A stretch of DNA of 21,617 nucleotides from Candidatus Woesearchaeota archaeon (lineage in GTDB: Archaea > Nanobdellota > Nanobdellia > Woesearchaeales > SKIA01): the NCBI GenBank assembly GCA_007116645.1, contig SKIA01000017.1, positions 1 to 21,617 of the forward strand, written 5' to 3'. A model generated the notes under the pieces. The model was not told where the DNA came from. It worked only from the letters and a program-made list of their open reading frames with translations, and did not search any database. Below are positions 13,957 to 21,617 of this stretch, piece after piece. Position 1 is the stretch's first letter. Every line of letters starts with the position of its first letter. A program made the position numbers and the translations under genes.

Positions 13957-14934
13957 CTAATACGACCGCAATTGCCACCAATAATACACAGAACGGGCCC
14001 ATGCTGCAATACGGCCCTTAATAGCGACTCCTTGTGTTGAAACAATAATTGCTTTGTTTCGTAATGAGAGCATGTCTCCTTTATGGTGATAGGAATATTT
14101 TTTCAGAGCCTTTTGTTGCTTGAGAAGACGAATGTTTTCAATAACCAAGTCGGCTTCTTGAACTGCGGCCTGAGCCGTAAGCGGAGCTCCTGACTGAGCA
14201 CAATCGCCAGCGGCAAACACATTGGCACGTCCTTTTACTTGCAAAAACTCATCAACAAGAACTCCTTTGTGTGTTGGAACACCAGAAGGGATGTCGGTGC
14301 GCACACCCGCACACCATACACAAATATCATACGGAAACGAATCTGTTTTCGTAACAACGGAATTGGCAGTCACTCGTTCAACAAACTCTTTTGTGCGCAC
14401 ACCAACTCCCAAACGCGCAAGCTCCTTACGAGCATACTTACGTGCTGACGCAGGATAAGTCGGAAGAATCTCACTGTCGCCTTGCAACAAAATCACCTTG
14501 GCAGAAGATGAAAGCTCCGCAGCAACCTCAACACCAGTGGGGCCTGCGCCAACAATAACGACTTTTTTTACAGGAAGCTTTTGCACAACCTTGCGTACGT
14601 CATCAAAAGTATAAAACGGGATGGCATATTCTTTTGCGCCAGGAACAGGAAGCACAGAAGTAGCTCCCGTGGCGAGCACAAGATACTCATAAGAAAACGA
14701 TTTTTTCCCGACAAACACCATTTTTTTTTCAGTATCAATTCGTGTAACGGTGCCAAACTCTACTTTATTATGTGAATCAGCAATGCTCCGAGTAGCGTAC
14801 GACTCTCCCTTACGTAAACTATCTGGAAGGCGCGGAAGGAACGTAAAGGATTCATTATTAGTGATGAGTAATGCATCAAGCTTTTTTGCAATACGCAAAC
14901 CAGCAAGCCCACCTCCAACAACTATCACGCTCAT
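13957..14934 (-). CDS. NDH-2-like FAD/NAD(P)H oxidoreductase
   Basis: The 325-residue protein contains the FAD dinucleotide-binding loop VVGGGLAGLRIA (5-16), the ATGATS strand after the first Rossmann fold, a second NAD(P)H-binding loop VIVGAGPTGVEVAAEL (about 123-138), and the C-terminal FAD motif VFAAGDCAQSGAPLTAQAAV (about 241-260). This is the two-Rossmann type II NADH dehydrogenase / apoptosis-inducing-factor plan; no redox-active CxxC is present, so it is not a disulfide reductase. The C-terminus is aromatic and basic (WARSVYYWWQLRSY), consistent with peripheral membrane attachment. It probably passes electrons from NAD(P)H to quinone or another acceptor. ATG 14934 (MSVIVVGGG) is chosen over 14946 because a TATA-like box is centred 27 nt upstream. 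Confidence 0.88.
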   Translation of the reverse strand: MSVIVVGGGLAGLRIAKKLDALLITNNESFTFLPRLPDSLRKGESYATRSIADSHNKVEFGTVTRIDTEKKMVFVGKKSFSYEYLVLATGATSVLPVPGAKEYAIPFYTFDDVRKVVQKLPVKKVVIVGAGPTGVEVAAELSSSAKVILLQGDSEILPTYPASARKYARKELARLGVGVRTKEFVERVTANSVVTKTDSFPYDICVWCAGVRTDIPSGVPTHKGVLVDEFLQVKGRANVFAAGDCAQSGAPLTAQAAVQEADLVIENIRLLKQQKALKKYSYHHKGDMLSLRNKAIIVSTQGVAIKGRIAAWARSVYYWWQLRSY

Positions 14935-14956
14935 TATACATAACAAAAATAGCGAG

Positions 14957-14965
14957 TATAAAAAA
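14957..14965 (-). promoter_or_regulatory. TATA-like box for the NDH-2-like gene
   Basis: Minus-strand TTTTTTATA is centred 27 nt upstream of the ATG at 14934. It selects that start over the in-frame ATG at 14946. Confidence 0.55.
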
Positions 14966-14984
14966 GCATTGTTTCACAAGAATT

Positions 14985-14990
14985 TTTAAA
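14985..14990 (+). promoter_or_regulatory. TATA-like box for the stalked membrane protein
   Basis: TTTAAA preceded by further T residues is centred 26.5 nt upstream of the ATG at 15014. Divergent from the NDH-2-like promoter, 20 bp away. Confidence 0.6.
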
Positions 14991-15013
14991 CCAGTACCAA
15001 CGAACACAAACAT

Positions 15014-15553
15014 ATGAAGCAGGTGAGTCTCTTTCTAGTCGCGCTTTTACTTGTTGGAACTACAACGGCATTCATCCCTCCACTTGACGTGCCACCTCCT
15101 TCGACAGGGGGTACTTCTGAAAGAGAACCTGCCCAAGAAGAGCAAACAACGCCTCCGCCACCAGAGTCTGCTGAGGAGCAGCAAGAGCCTTCCGCGCAGC
15201 CGCCCCCTCCTGTGGAGCAGCCACCAACAACCACACAACAACCAACGGCTCCGCAGTCTGAAACAACTCGTCCCACACAAACAACTCAACCCACAACCAC
15301 GGAGCAACGAGGAGCACCATGGATGCTTATCATTGCGATACTCTTACTCGTACTGGGAGCAGGAGGAGCAATCACATACTATTTCTTATTTCAAAAAAAA
15401 CGAGTCCCAAAGATTGATGAAAAACGGTTAAGCGCAGCAAAAGCATACGCCACACAATTACGGATGCAAGGAATTGATGAAAGCTTGATCGCAAACCAAC
15501 TACGAAGAACAGGCTGGCCAAAAGAATACATAGACCGCGTAACCAAACCATAA
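15014..15553 (+). CDS. Stalked single-pass membrane protein
   Basis: The 179-residue protein has a signal peptide (MKQVSLFLVALLLVGTTTA), an extracellular stalk (about 20-100) rich in Pro, Thr, Glu and Gln that would be extended and O-glycosylatable, one transmembrane helix (about 103-126) and a basic stop-transfer QKKR. A cytoplasmic domain of about 50 residues follows. That domain contains AYATQLRMQGIDESLIANQL then GWPKEYIDRV, a small helical motif that recurs in membrane proteins of small archaea. Topology is outside-stalk, inside-helical. No enzyme signature. It may be a surface sensor or anchor; function unknown. The next gene starts 33 nt after the stop with its own TATA-like box. Confidence 0.75.
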   Translation: MKQVSLFLVALLLVGTTTAFIPPLDVPPPSTGGTSEREPAQEEQTTPPPPESAEEQQEPSAQPPPPVEQPPTTTQQPTAPQSETTRPTQTTQPTTTEQRGAPWMLIIAILLLVLGAGGAITYYFLFQKKRVPKIDEKRLSAAKAYATQLRMQGIDESLIANQLRRTGWPKEYIDRVTKP

Positions 15554-15554
15554 G

Positions 15555-15562
15555 CTTTTTAT
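15555..15562 (+). promoter_or_regulatory. TATA-like box for the zinc-ribbon / MetRS unit
   Basis: CTTTTTAT is centred 27.5 nt upstream of the ATG at 15586 and favours that start over an in-frame TTG at 15574. Confidence 0.5.
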
Positions 15563-15585
15563 CCCCCTCCCCATTGTGTGTTGAT

Positions 15586-15999
15586 ATGCCAGACGATATA
15601 CCAACCAGCATGGAAGACCTGCTCTACTTTAGTAACCGAAAAATGCCTGACGGCGTGCGCATCATCGCATGGGTTGACAAACTCACATGCGAAAAATGTA
15701 AAAAAGCGCTCATGGGAAAACCTATCAACGAAAAAACAGGCAAGGTAAAAATACGAGCAGCAGTATTCGTATGCCCTGAATGTGAACACGAAGAACCAAA
15801 AACAGCACACACAAAAAAACTAGTAATGCAAATACGCTACACAGACGAGACAGGAAAAAACTGGAAATCAGCACAAACCGCCTACACTCTTAAAACTTGG
15901 AAAGGAATGAAAGCATACGTATTTCAGAATGAATTCACCGGGGAAAAAATGGGCGTTACCAAACGACTTAAAATGAAAGGCGACCCTGACGAAAAATAG
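15586..15999 (+). CDS. Small zinc-ribbon protein of unknown function
   Basis: The 137-residue protein carries a four-cysteine zinc site: Cys35 and Cys38 (TCEKCKKA), Cys63 and Cys66 (VCPECEHEE), separated by a beta hairpin as in zinc ribbons. The remainder is rich in Lys, Thr and aromatic residues with a likely beta sheet (LVMQIRYTDETGKNWKSAQT, 79-98; YVFQNEFTGEK, 111-121). The basic character suggests RNA or ribosome association, but no family is recognised. The gene ends 8 nt before the MetRS start, so the two are probably co-transcribed, which supports a translation-related role (inference). Confidence 0.7.
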   Translation: MPDDIPTSMEDLLYFSNRKMPDGVRIIAWVDKLTCEKCKKALMGKPINEKTGKVKIRAAVFVCPECEHEEPKTAHTKKLVMQIRYTDETGKNWKSAQTAYTLKTWKGMKAYVFQNEFTGEKMGVTKRLKMKGDPDEK

Positions 16000-16007
16000 G
16001 GGCTGAA

Positions 16008-18101
16008 ATGAAAAAGAAAGTTCTGATAACAAGCGCGCTTCCATACGTTAATAACATACCGCACCTTGGAAACCTTATAGGAAGCACGCTCTCAGCAGAC
16101 GTATATGCAAGACACAAACGACTACAAGGACACGATGTGTTATATGTGTGCGGAGCTGACGAACACGGGACTACCACAGAAATAAAAGCGCGAGAAGAAG
16201 GACTTTCGCCACAAGCGCTCTGTGACAAATACGGCAAGATACACAAAACACTCTACGACTGGTTTCACATATCATTTGACGTATGGGGAAGAACACACAC
16301 CTCCACACATGAAGCAATAGTGCAAGAAATTTACGAAGCGCTGCACAAAGAAGGATATGTGATACAAAAAGAAGTAGCTCAATTGTATGACGAGAAAGCA
16401 CAACAATACTTGGCAGATCGATTTGTTGAAGGAGAATGCCCGCACTGCGGAGCTCAAGGCGCACGAGGAGACCAATGTGATGCGTGCCAGCAACTCATCA
16501 CCGCAACAGACCTCAAAAACCCGGTCAGCAAACTCACAGGCACAAAACCAATCATAAAAAACACAACACACCTTTTCTTAGACTTGCCAGCACTCACGCC
16601 ACTCGTACAAGAATGGCTTTCTCCAAGAACACACACATGGAGCGTGAACGCAGCCGCAATCACAAAACAATGGATGCAAGAACTCAAACCACGAGCAATC
16701 ACAAGAGACCTCGAATGGGGCGTACCTGTACCGGGGATGCCCGGAAAAGTATTTTACGTATGGTTTGACGCACCAATAGGGTACATCTCAATAACTGCAC
16801 ACGCAAGAGACGACTGGAAAGAATGGTGGAATAACACTGAAGTAGAACTCATACAATTTATGGGAAAAGACAACGTGGTCTTTCACTCGGTACTCTTTCC
16901 TGCTACCTTGCTTGGGACAGGACAACACTGGAACACCGCAGATACCATCGCAGCAACAGAATTCTTAAACCTTGAAAGAGGAAAATTTTCAAAGAGCAGA
17001 AAAACAGGCGTTTTCGCAGAAGACTGTTTGCGATACGAAAAAGACATCCCAGCAGACGTATGGAGGTACTATCTCCTCTCAGTAAGACCAGAAACAGCCG
17101 ACACAACATTTAGCTTCAAAGATCTTCAAGCAAGAACAAACAACGAACTCATCGCAAACCTTGCAAACCTAGTTCACAGAACAGCACACTTTGCACACAC
17201 AAAATTAGCCAAAGAAAAAGGCGAGCTCACACCAGCACAAGAAGCGTTCATCAGAGAAACACGAGAACAATACAAAGCAATTCATGAGCAACTCGACAAA
17301 CAGCACCTCAGAGGAGCACTCCAAGAAATATTCAAAGTAGCAAAAAACGCGAATGCACACTTCCAACACCAAGAACCATGGAAAACGCTAGCCGAGCAAC
17401 CAGAACAAGCAGCAGCAGACATCAGAGCACTCCTCACAATCGTGCGAGACCTCTCAATACTCATCAGCCCGTACATGCCGCAAGCCGCAACAAAAATACA
17501 AACATTACTGGGAGAACAAGAACTCTCATACGCTGACCTTCAAGGAGTATGGGATAACTCATTCACAACAATCAACCAACCAGAAACACTCTTCAAAAAA
17601 ATGGAAGATGACCTGCGAGAACAACTCGAAAAAGAATTTCTACCGCAAACACACGCACTCGATCTACGAGTAGCAGAAATAACAAGTGCAAAAGAACACC
17701 CAAACGCAGACAAACTCTTAGTACTACAATTAACCATTGGTGATGAAAAAAGGCAACTCGTTGCCGGCCTCAAAGGACATTACACACCAGAAGAACTTGA
17801 AGGCAAAAAAATAATTATCGTATACAACCTCGCACCCGCAAAATTGCGAGGAGAAATAAGCCAAGGAATGCTCTTGGCAAGCGAAGACAAACAAGGAACC
17901 GTAGGGCTACTCGTGCCAGACGCGCCAAGCGGAACAAGACTCACAATAGGAGAACAAACAGGACAAGAAGACCCTATCGCGTTCGAAGAATTTCTCAAAT
18001 ATACTATCGTTAGCACAGAAAAAGACGTCACAGTGAACGGGGAAGCCCTCGCTGGCGCAGCCATTACTGTGGATAAGAACGCCCACGGAAAAGTGCGCTA
18101 A
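16008..18101 (+). CDS. metG: Methionyl-tRNA synthetase with C-terminal tRNA-binding domain
   Basis: The 697-residue class I synthetase shows the HIGH-type motif PHLGN (18-22), a connective domain with one zinc knuckle (Cys144, Cys147, Cys157, Cys160), the methionine pocket region VFYVWFDAPIGYI (248-260), and the KMSKS-type loop KFSKS (326-330). An anticodon-binding helical domain spans about 370-540. Residues about 548-648 form an OB-fold tRNA-binding domain of the Trbp111/EMAP II type (ITSAKEHPNADKLLVLQL). A short tail of unknown role (649-697) follows. It charges tRNA-Met for initiation and elongation. Having the OB-fold in the same chain contrasts with archaea that encode it separately. 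Start ATG 16008 has only a weak upstream AGGGGCTGA; it is the second gene of a unit with the zinc-ribbon protein. Confidence 0.95.
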   Translation: MKKKVLITSALPYVNNIPHLGNLIGSTLSADVYARHKRLQGHDVLYVCGADEHGTTTEIKAREEGLSPQALCDKYGKIHKTLYDWFHISFDVWGRTHTSTHEAIVQEIYEALHKEGYVIQKEVAQLYDEKAQQYLADRFVEGECPHCGAQGARGDQCDACQQLITATDLKNPVSKLTGTKPIIKNTTHLFLDLPALTPLVQEWLSPRTHTWSVNAAAITKQWMQELKPRAITRDLEWGVPVPGMPGKVFYVWFDAPIGYISITAHARDDWKEWWNNTEVELIQFMGKDNVVFHSVLFPATLLGTGQHWNTADTIAATEFLNLERGKFSKSRKTGVFAEDCLRYEKDIPADVWRYYLLSVRPETADTTFSFKDLQARTNNELIANLANLVHRTAHFAHTKLAKEKGELTPAQEAFIRETREQYKAIHEQLDKQHLRGALQEIFKVAKNANAHFQHQEPWKTLAEQPEQAAADIRALLTIVRDLSILISPYMPQAATKIQTLLGEQELSYADLQGVWDNSFTTINQPETLFKKMEDDLREQLEKEFLPQTHALDLRVAEITSAKEHPNADKLLVLQLTIGDEKRQLVAGLKGHYTPEELEGKKIIIVYNLAPAKLRGEISQGMLLASEDKQGTVGLLVPDAPSGTRLTIGEQTGQEDPIAFEEFLKYTIVSTEKDVTVNGEALAGAAITVDKNAHGKVR

Positions 18102-18134
18102 CCACTCACGAATAGTTGCTGTGCGAAAACAACA

Positions 18135-18142
18135 TTTATAAA
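18135..18142 (+). promoter_or_regulatory. TATA-like box for the giant secreted protein
   Basis: TTTATAAA is centred 26.5 nt upstream of a GTG at 18165, in the 63-nt spacer after MetRS. The spacing supports a leaderless GTG start. Confidence 0.55.
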
Positions 18143-18164
18143 GACTGTTCAGGGAAAACACGTT

Positions 18165-21100
18165 GTGAAGTGGGCAGTACTCCTAACAGCAATAATTCTT
18201 TTCATACCACTAGCAACAGCAGTATCAGAAGTACGCTTTGAAGTCAACGGACAAACACTCAGCTATGTAGGACCCACAGAAACAATACAAGGACACATCA
18301 CATTCAGAGCATCAAACGACGTATCAGGAGTACAATTCAGAGGCCAAGCAATCGTTGGAGGACAAACAGGAGTAGTGGATACAAGCATGTGCGACGGAAG
18401 ATGCAGCGTTGCAGCAACAATAAACCCATCACAACAAGTAACGTTTATCGCAAGAAAACTCGTCGAAGGATTTGTAGAACAAGAAATAACACTACAATTC
18501 CAAATAGACGAAACGCCGCCAAGCATCACAAACTTTCGTGTTGGACAATGCACCCAAGCATGCTCATTTGGACCAAACCAACAAAACATAAGCTTTCGCG
18601 TAGCAAGACAAGGAAGCCCAGTGCTCAACGAAACAATACGTGTGACTGCAAACGATAACCCGCTACAAACCACGTGTACTGCAGTACAAGACGCAATCCA
18701 ATGTACTTCGCGCCTGACTGGAACCGCAGACCTGCAATTACTCATAACAGCAAGAGACGCTGCAGGAAATGTCGCAGAACTAAGACCTAGTGTAAGTTAT
18801 GATGCGACAGCCCCACGAATAACAGAAGTAGTTCTTCCAACAAATCAACTCGCAGGAGGACAATCAGCACGGATTCTTGTCCGCGTAGAAGAGCCACTAG
18901 CAGCCAATCTGCTTATTCAAACAAGCTTTGGAAATTTTACTGGCCAATGTGTGCGAAGAGGAAACATCGAAAACCAGCTTGAATGCACAGCAGACATAAG
19001 ACCTCCAAACACGCGTATTTCAGAAGACGCACGTATCATAGTAACGGACAGAGCGATGAACCGCGATGAAGAAGTAAGAAGGCTGGAAATCTATGAGTCT
19101 GATGTATCGGTTGATCCAAACTTTTGGAATGCGCAAGCATCTGCAAGGCACAAGCTTGACGCGTACACTTTTCAAGTAATGGACAAAAGCTTTCCTATTG
19201 ACTTAAGACTCAGCGCAATTGAAGAAACATCTGCACAACCAGTAACTATTACTGCCGCCTGCAGGTTGGCAGGAGTGCCTGTGGATGTCGCTCCGATTGT
19301 TGCGAAAAGAAATACGCGAATAGATCTTACTTTGAGACCGATGTCGAATCGTGACGCTGAAACTCTCGCGCAACAAAATATTACATGCGTGATTAGAACT
19401 ACGACTCGGGTTGGAGATACCATATTTGGGGCTGGTAATCCAGAAGAGGACACTATCACTGTACCTATGCAAAACGCGCTTGTCCGTCTTCCTCCTCCGC
19501 GAGAACAATTACGCGAAACAAAAGAACTTCTTATAGAAGAACAAAGACAAAGACAAAAAACCCTCACTACTATGGGTAGAGGAGTAACTGGCCTACAAAT
19601 GGCCTGCGGTATTGATAAGCCTCTCACACAGGGCATGGTATCAGGACTAGTTGTTTCTGCAGCAACCGCATGGTTTCCAATAGTTTCTGAACCGTTAGAA
19701 GGAGCTATGGATGGTATAGGATTAACATTGAGGAATATACAAAGAGCAGTAAAACCCTTTTGTTTCGCAGTAGAATGCAACCTTGACAGACACCTCTGGG
19801 AAGGCTTTGGCAGCGGCGGTAGTTCAGCACAATCATCCTCAAGCGGATCAGGGAATGCGCTCAGAGAAACAGCTATGGGAGCAGTAGAAGGCCTGGGAGT
19901 CGATATCAGTGCTGACGCACTTCTTGACCCTAATAGAAGTGAGTACGCAGCCCTTGTAACAGGATGTCTACCTGCATACGTTCAACATCAGTACGCAAAA
20001 TTACGCCAAGTTTGTGTGTATGAGAATTGCTTAAATGAAATGGATGTGACCGGAAGAACCGTTCGCGAATGTCAAGAAGATAGAAACTATGTAGAGTGCG
20101 TGCAGCAACGATCAGCCTTGTACTTTCTTATCCCTGGAACAAGTATTCTCGATACGACTCTTGCACAAGCAGAAACACTCTTTTCTAATCCACTCTCAAT
20201 TATAGGTCCTGCAAGTGTGTTTGTGTGTTCAAGAGAAATACTTCCTGTTCAAGTAGCGCGACTCGCCTGTAAGTTGCCTATGGAACGAGAGAACATTGAT
20301 AAGTTTACAAGGGATTCTTTCAACTTGTACTCTGCCTATCAAGAGATCAACACTCTTATTTCTGGGGTAAACGATGCTTGCGCAGTTTCCGAAGATTACA
20401 ATCAGCTACTTAGCACAAGAATTTTCTTATCAGGACTTGCCGAACACAGCGGATGCAGGCCTGCGTACACTACTGCTCGTGTTGATGGACAAGAATTTAT
20501 CGTGGTAAATGGCAGAGTATATCAACCCTCGGCAGGTGACGAACAAACAGCACAAATCCGTGCAGCTCAAACTATTTCAAGCACTACAGGAACGCTCACT
20601 CGAGTCTCTGCTTCCCACCCAGCTTACGGTGAAGTGATTCAATCGTACAGAACGTGCCAAGATAATGTTCGCGAACACGCAAGACAGGTAGGTGAAAACG
20701 TGTTTGGTGCAGGAACGTACAATCAGCTTGTACGAGGATATGAAGAAATTGATGCACTGCAAGCAGAAATGAAAACTCTTGAAGAAAACATTATTAGTCT
20801 AGAGCGTGGAGGAGAACAAGCACAAGTCGTATTCCTTAACCAAGCACTACAAAGACAAGAGGAAATTCTTGAAGGAGTTGATCCTGTGACAAAACAAAGA
20901 ATTCTTGACTCTACGAGAGGTCTGTGGGGACATAATGTTAACTTAGGAAGTCCTTCTTCGAGCTCAGACATCCCTGTTATTGATCCTGTGACTGTAACTG
21001 TGGATAGATCGGCGCAAACCGAAAGACAACGTATTGATTCGCAAATACAAACATGTCAGCAAGCTGGAGGAGTACGAGGAGATTGTATTATTGAGGCGCG

Positions 21101-21617
21101 CTTAGCATCCCAAGAAAGGATGATAGAATTCTATTCTGGTTTCGGAATAACGCAAGATCAAGCAAGACTACTAGGACTTTCAACAGAACCGATTGTGATG
21201 GCATCTGAAGAAAGCACGATTGAGCGCTCCGTAGAAGAACTTAACGACTTACGTACACAAATCGAAGAACGTAAACAACAGTTAGAGCGAATATCACGAG
21301 ACGCGCAAGTAGATTATTATAGAGAAGTAGAATTGCAAGGAGCACGTGCAGTAACGCGAGAATCCATTGCAACAGCAATGACCTTTGCACGAATTGGTCA
21401 AGCAGCAATGCAATACGGTAACTGGGAACCACCAGGCTGGTGGTCTATTGGGTCAAGTGTTTCAGGAACCTTCAGACAATTACGAACAGGCCTTGAAGAT
21501 CATACTCTTGGACAATTTCTCTGTACTCCTCAAGAACAAGAAGTATCACGCGCAGCAGCGACCTCCCAAGGAGGAACGGGTGCGCGGATTGCCGCATACT
21601 CAGCAAGCGTTCCTACA
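18165..21617 (+). CDS. Giant secreted Ig-like / coiled-coil protein (partial)
   Basis: From a GTG at 18165 the frame stays open to the window edge, 1151 codons, with no stop. It starts with a signal peptide (KWAVLLTAIILFIPLATA). Residues about 20-320 form at least two or three Ig-like beta domains, with the linker patterns DETPPSITNFRV (about 114) and DATAPRITEVVLP (about 213) and pairs of cysteines (MCDGRC, CTQAC) that suggest disulfides. Residues about 320-420 are another beta region. A mixed, cysteine-bearing region follows with a few hydrophobic stretches (GMVSGLVVSAATAWFPIV, about 490; SALYFLIPG, about 653). Coiled-coil segments occur near 850-895 and 1018-1050 (NDLRTQIEERKQQLERI). Exported, probably cell-surface; no known full-length family recognised. 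The C-terminus is missing. Confidence 0.75.
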   Translation, partial: MKWAVLLTAIILFIPLATAVSEVRFEVNGQTLSYVGPTETIQGHITFRASNDVSGVQFRGQAIVGGQTGVVDTSMCDGRCSVAATINPSQQVTFIARKLVEGFVEQEITLQFQIDETPPSITNFRVGQCTQACSFGPNQQNISFRVARQGSPVLNETIRVTANDNPLQTTCTAVQDAIQCTSRLTGTADLQLLITARDAAGNVAELRPSVSYDATAPRITEVVLPTNQLAGGQSARILVRVEEPLAANLLIQTSFGNFTGQCVRRGNIENQLECTADIRPPNTRISEDARIIVTDRAMNRDEEVRRLEIYESDVSVDPNFWNAQASARHKLDAYTFQVMDKSFPIDLRLSAIEETSAQPVTITAACRLAGVPVDVAPIVAKRNTRIDLTLRPMSNRDAETLAQQNITCVIRTTTRVGDTIFGAGNPEEDTITVPMQNALVRLPPPREQLRETKELLIEEQRQRQKTLTTMGRGVTGLQMACGIDKPLTQGMVSGLVVSAATAWFPIVSEPLEGAMDGIGLTLRNIQRAVKPFCFAVECNLDRHLWEGFGSGGSSAQSSSSGSGNALRETAMGAVEGLGVDISADALLDPNRSEYAALVTGCLPAYVQHQYAKLRQVCVYENCLNEMDVTGRTVRECQEDRNYVECVQQRSALYFLIPGTSILDTTLAQAETLFSNPLSIIGPASVFVCSREILPVQVARLACKLPMERENIDKFTRDSFNLYSAYQEINTLISGVNDACAVSEDYNQLLSTRIFLSGLAEHSGCRPAYTTARVDGQEFIVVNGRVYQPSAGDEQTAQIRAAQTISSTTGTLTRVSASHPAYGEVIQSYRTCQDNVREHARQVGENVFGAGTYNQLVRGYEEIDALQAEMKTLEENIISLERGGEQAQVVFLNQALQRQEEILEGVDPVTKQRILDSTRGLWGHNVNLGSPSSSSDIPVIDPVTVTVDRSAQTERQRIDSQIQTCQQAGGVRGDCIIEARLASQERMIEFYSGFGITQDQARLLGLSTEPIVMASEESTIERSVEELNDLRTQIEERKQQLERISRDAQVDYYREVELQGARAVTRESIATAMTFARIGQAAMQYGNWEPPGWWSIGSSVSGTFRQLRTGLEDHTLGQFLCTPQEQEVSRAAATSQGGTGARIAAYSASVPT

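Noticed and set aside
19172..19780. A 202-codon minus-strand frame
   Set aside because: It is antisense to the giant secreted protein, whose frame is open over 3.4 kb with a signal peptide and Ig-like motifs.
1..21617. tRNA or rRNA genes
   Set aside because: Spacers are mostly below 100 bp and none shows a T-loop GGTTCRA pattern with a matching acceptor stem on reading; a tRNAscan-type search would be decisive.

Overview
The window looks archaeal. It carries a wybutosine-pathway gene (TYW3/Taw3), a protein joining an MtrA-like domain, a thymidylate-synthase-like domain and a DUF4346-like domain, and an archaeal-style MetRS. Nearly every transcription unit has a TATA-like box centred about 24-29 nt before the start codon, the signature of leaderless archaeal transcripts. 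Internal operon genes instead have Shine-Dalgarno (SD) sequences close to GGAGGTGA. Very tight packing, large secreted proteins of unknown role and an MNT-HEPN gene suggest a small-genome, DPANN-like archaeon (Woesearchaeota or Pacearchaeota type). That assignment is inference. I saw no tRNA, rRNA, CRISPR array, IS element or integrase.

Layout. 1-3753: the tail of a membrane protein, a convergent 52-residue membrane protein, an inositol-monophosphatase-family enzyme, the MtrA-like/TS-like/DUF4346-like protein, a SAM methyltransferase translationally tied to it, and a nucleotidyltransferase-HEPN fusion. 3754-10291 (minus strand): a three-gene surface locus. It encodes a tandem-HTH protein, a secreted protein built of phage-tail-fibre-type repeats (overlapping the HTH gene by 4 nt), and a 1293-residue secreted subtilase with a thrombospondin type 1 module, 68 cysteines in about 540 residues and C-terminal beta-type repeats. 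10320-10560: a T-rich island (about 19% G+C by my count) with direct repeats just upstream of the HTH-gene promoter. 10600-12915: TYW3, a stand-alone AAA-type ATPase and a convergent disordered Pro/Gln-rich protein. 12942-14934 (minus strand): a UbiE-like methyltransferase, a DoxX membrane protein and an NDH-2-like flavoprotein. 15014-18101: a stalked single-pass membrane protein, a small zinc-ribbon protein and methionyl-tRNA synthetase with its own C-terminal tRNA-binding domain. 18165-end: the first 1151 residues of a giant secreted protein with Ig-like and coiled-coil segments.

How it fits together. Housekeeping genes (MetRS, TYW3, IMPase) are interleaved with genes for the cell surface. 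The most unusual part is 3754-10560: a putative DNA-binding protein appears to head an operon for a tail-fibre-like adhesin, followed directly by a multidomain surface protease. This could be an attachment or predation system of a host-dependent archaeon. The second most unusual is the 1146-2402 protein, whose thymidylate-synthase-like domain seems to lack the catalytic cysteine.
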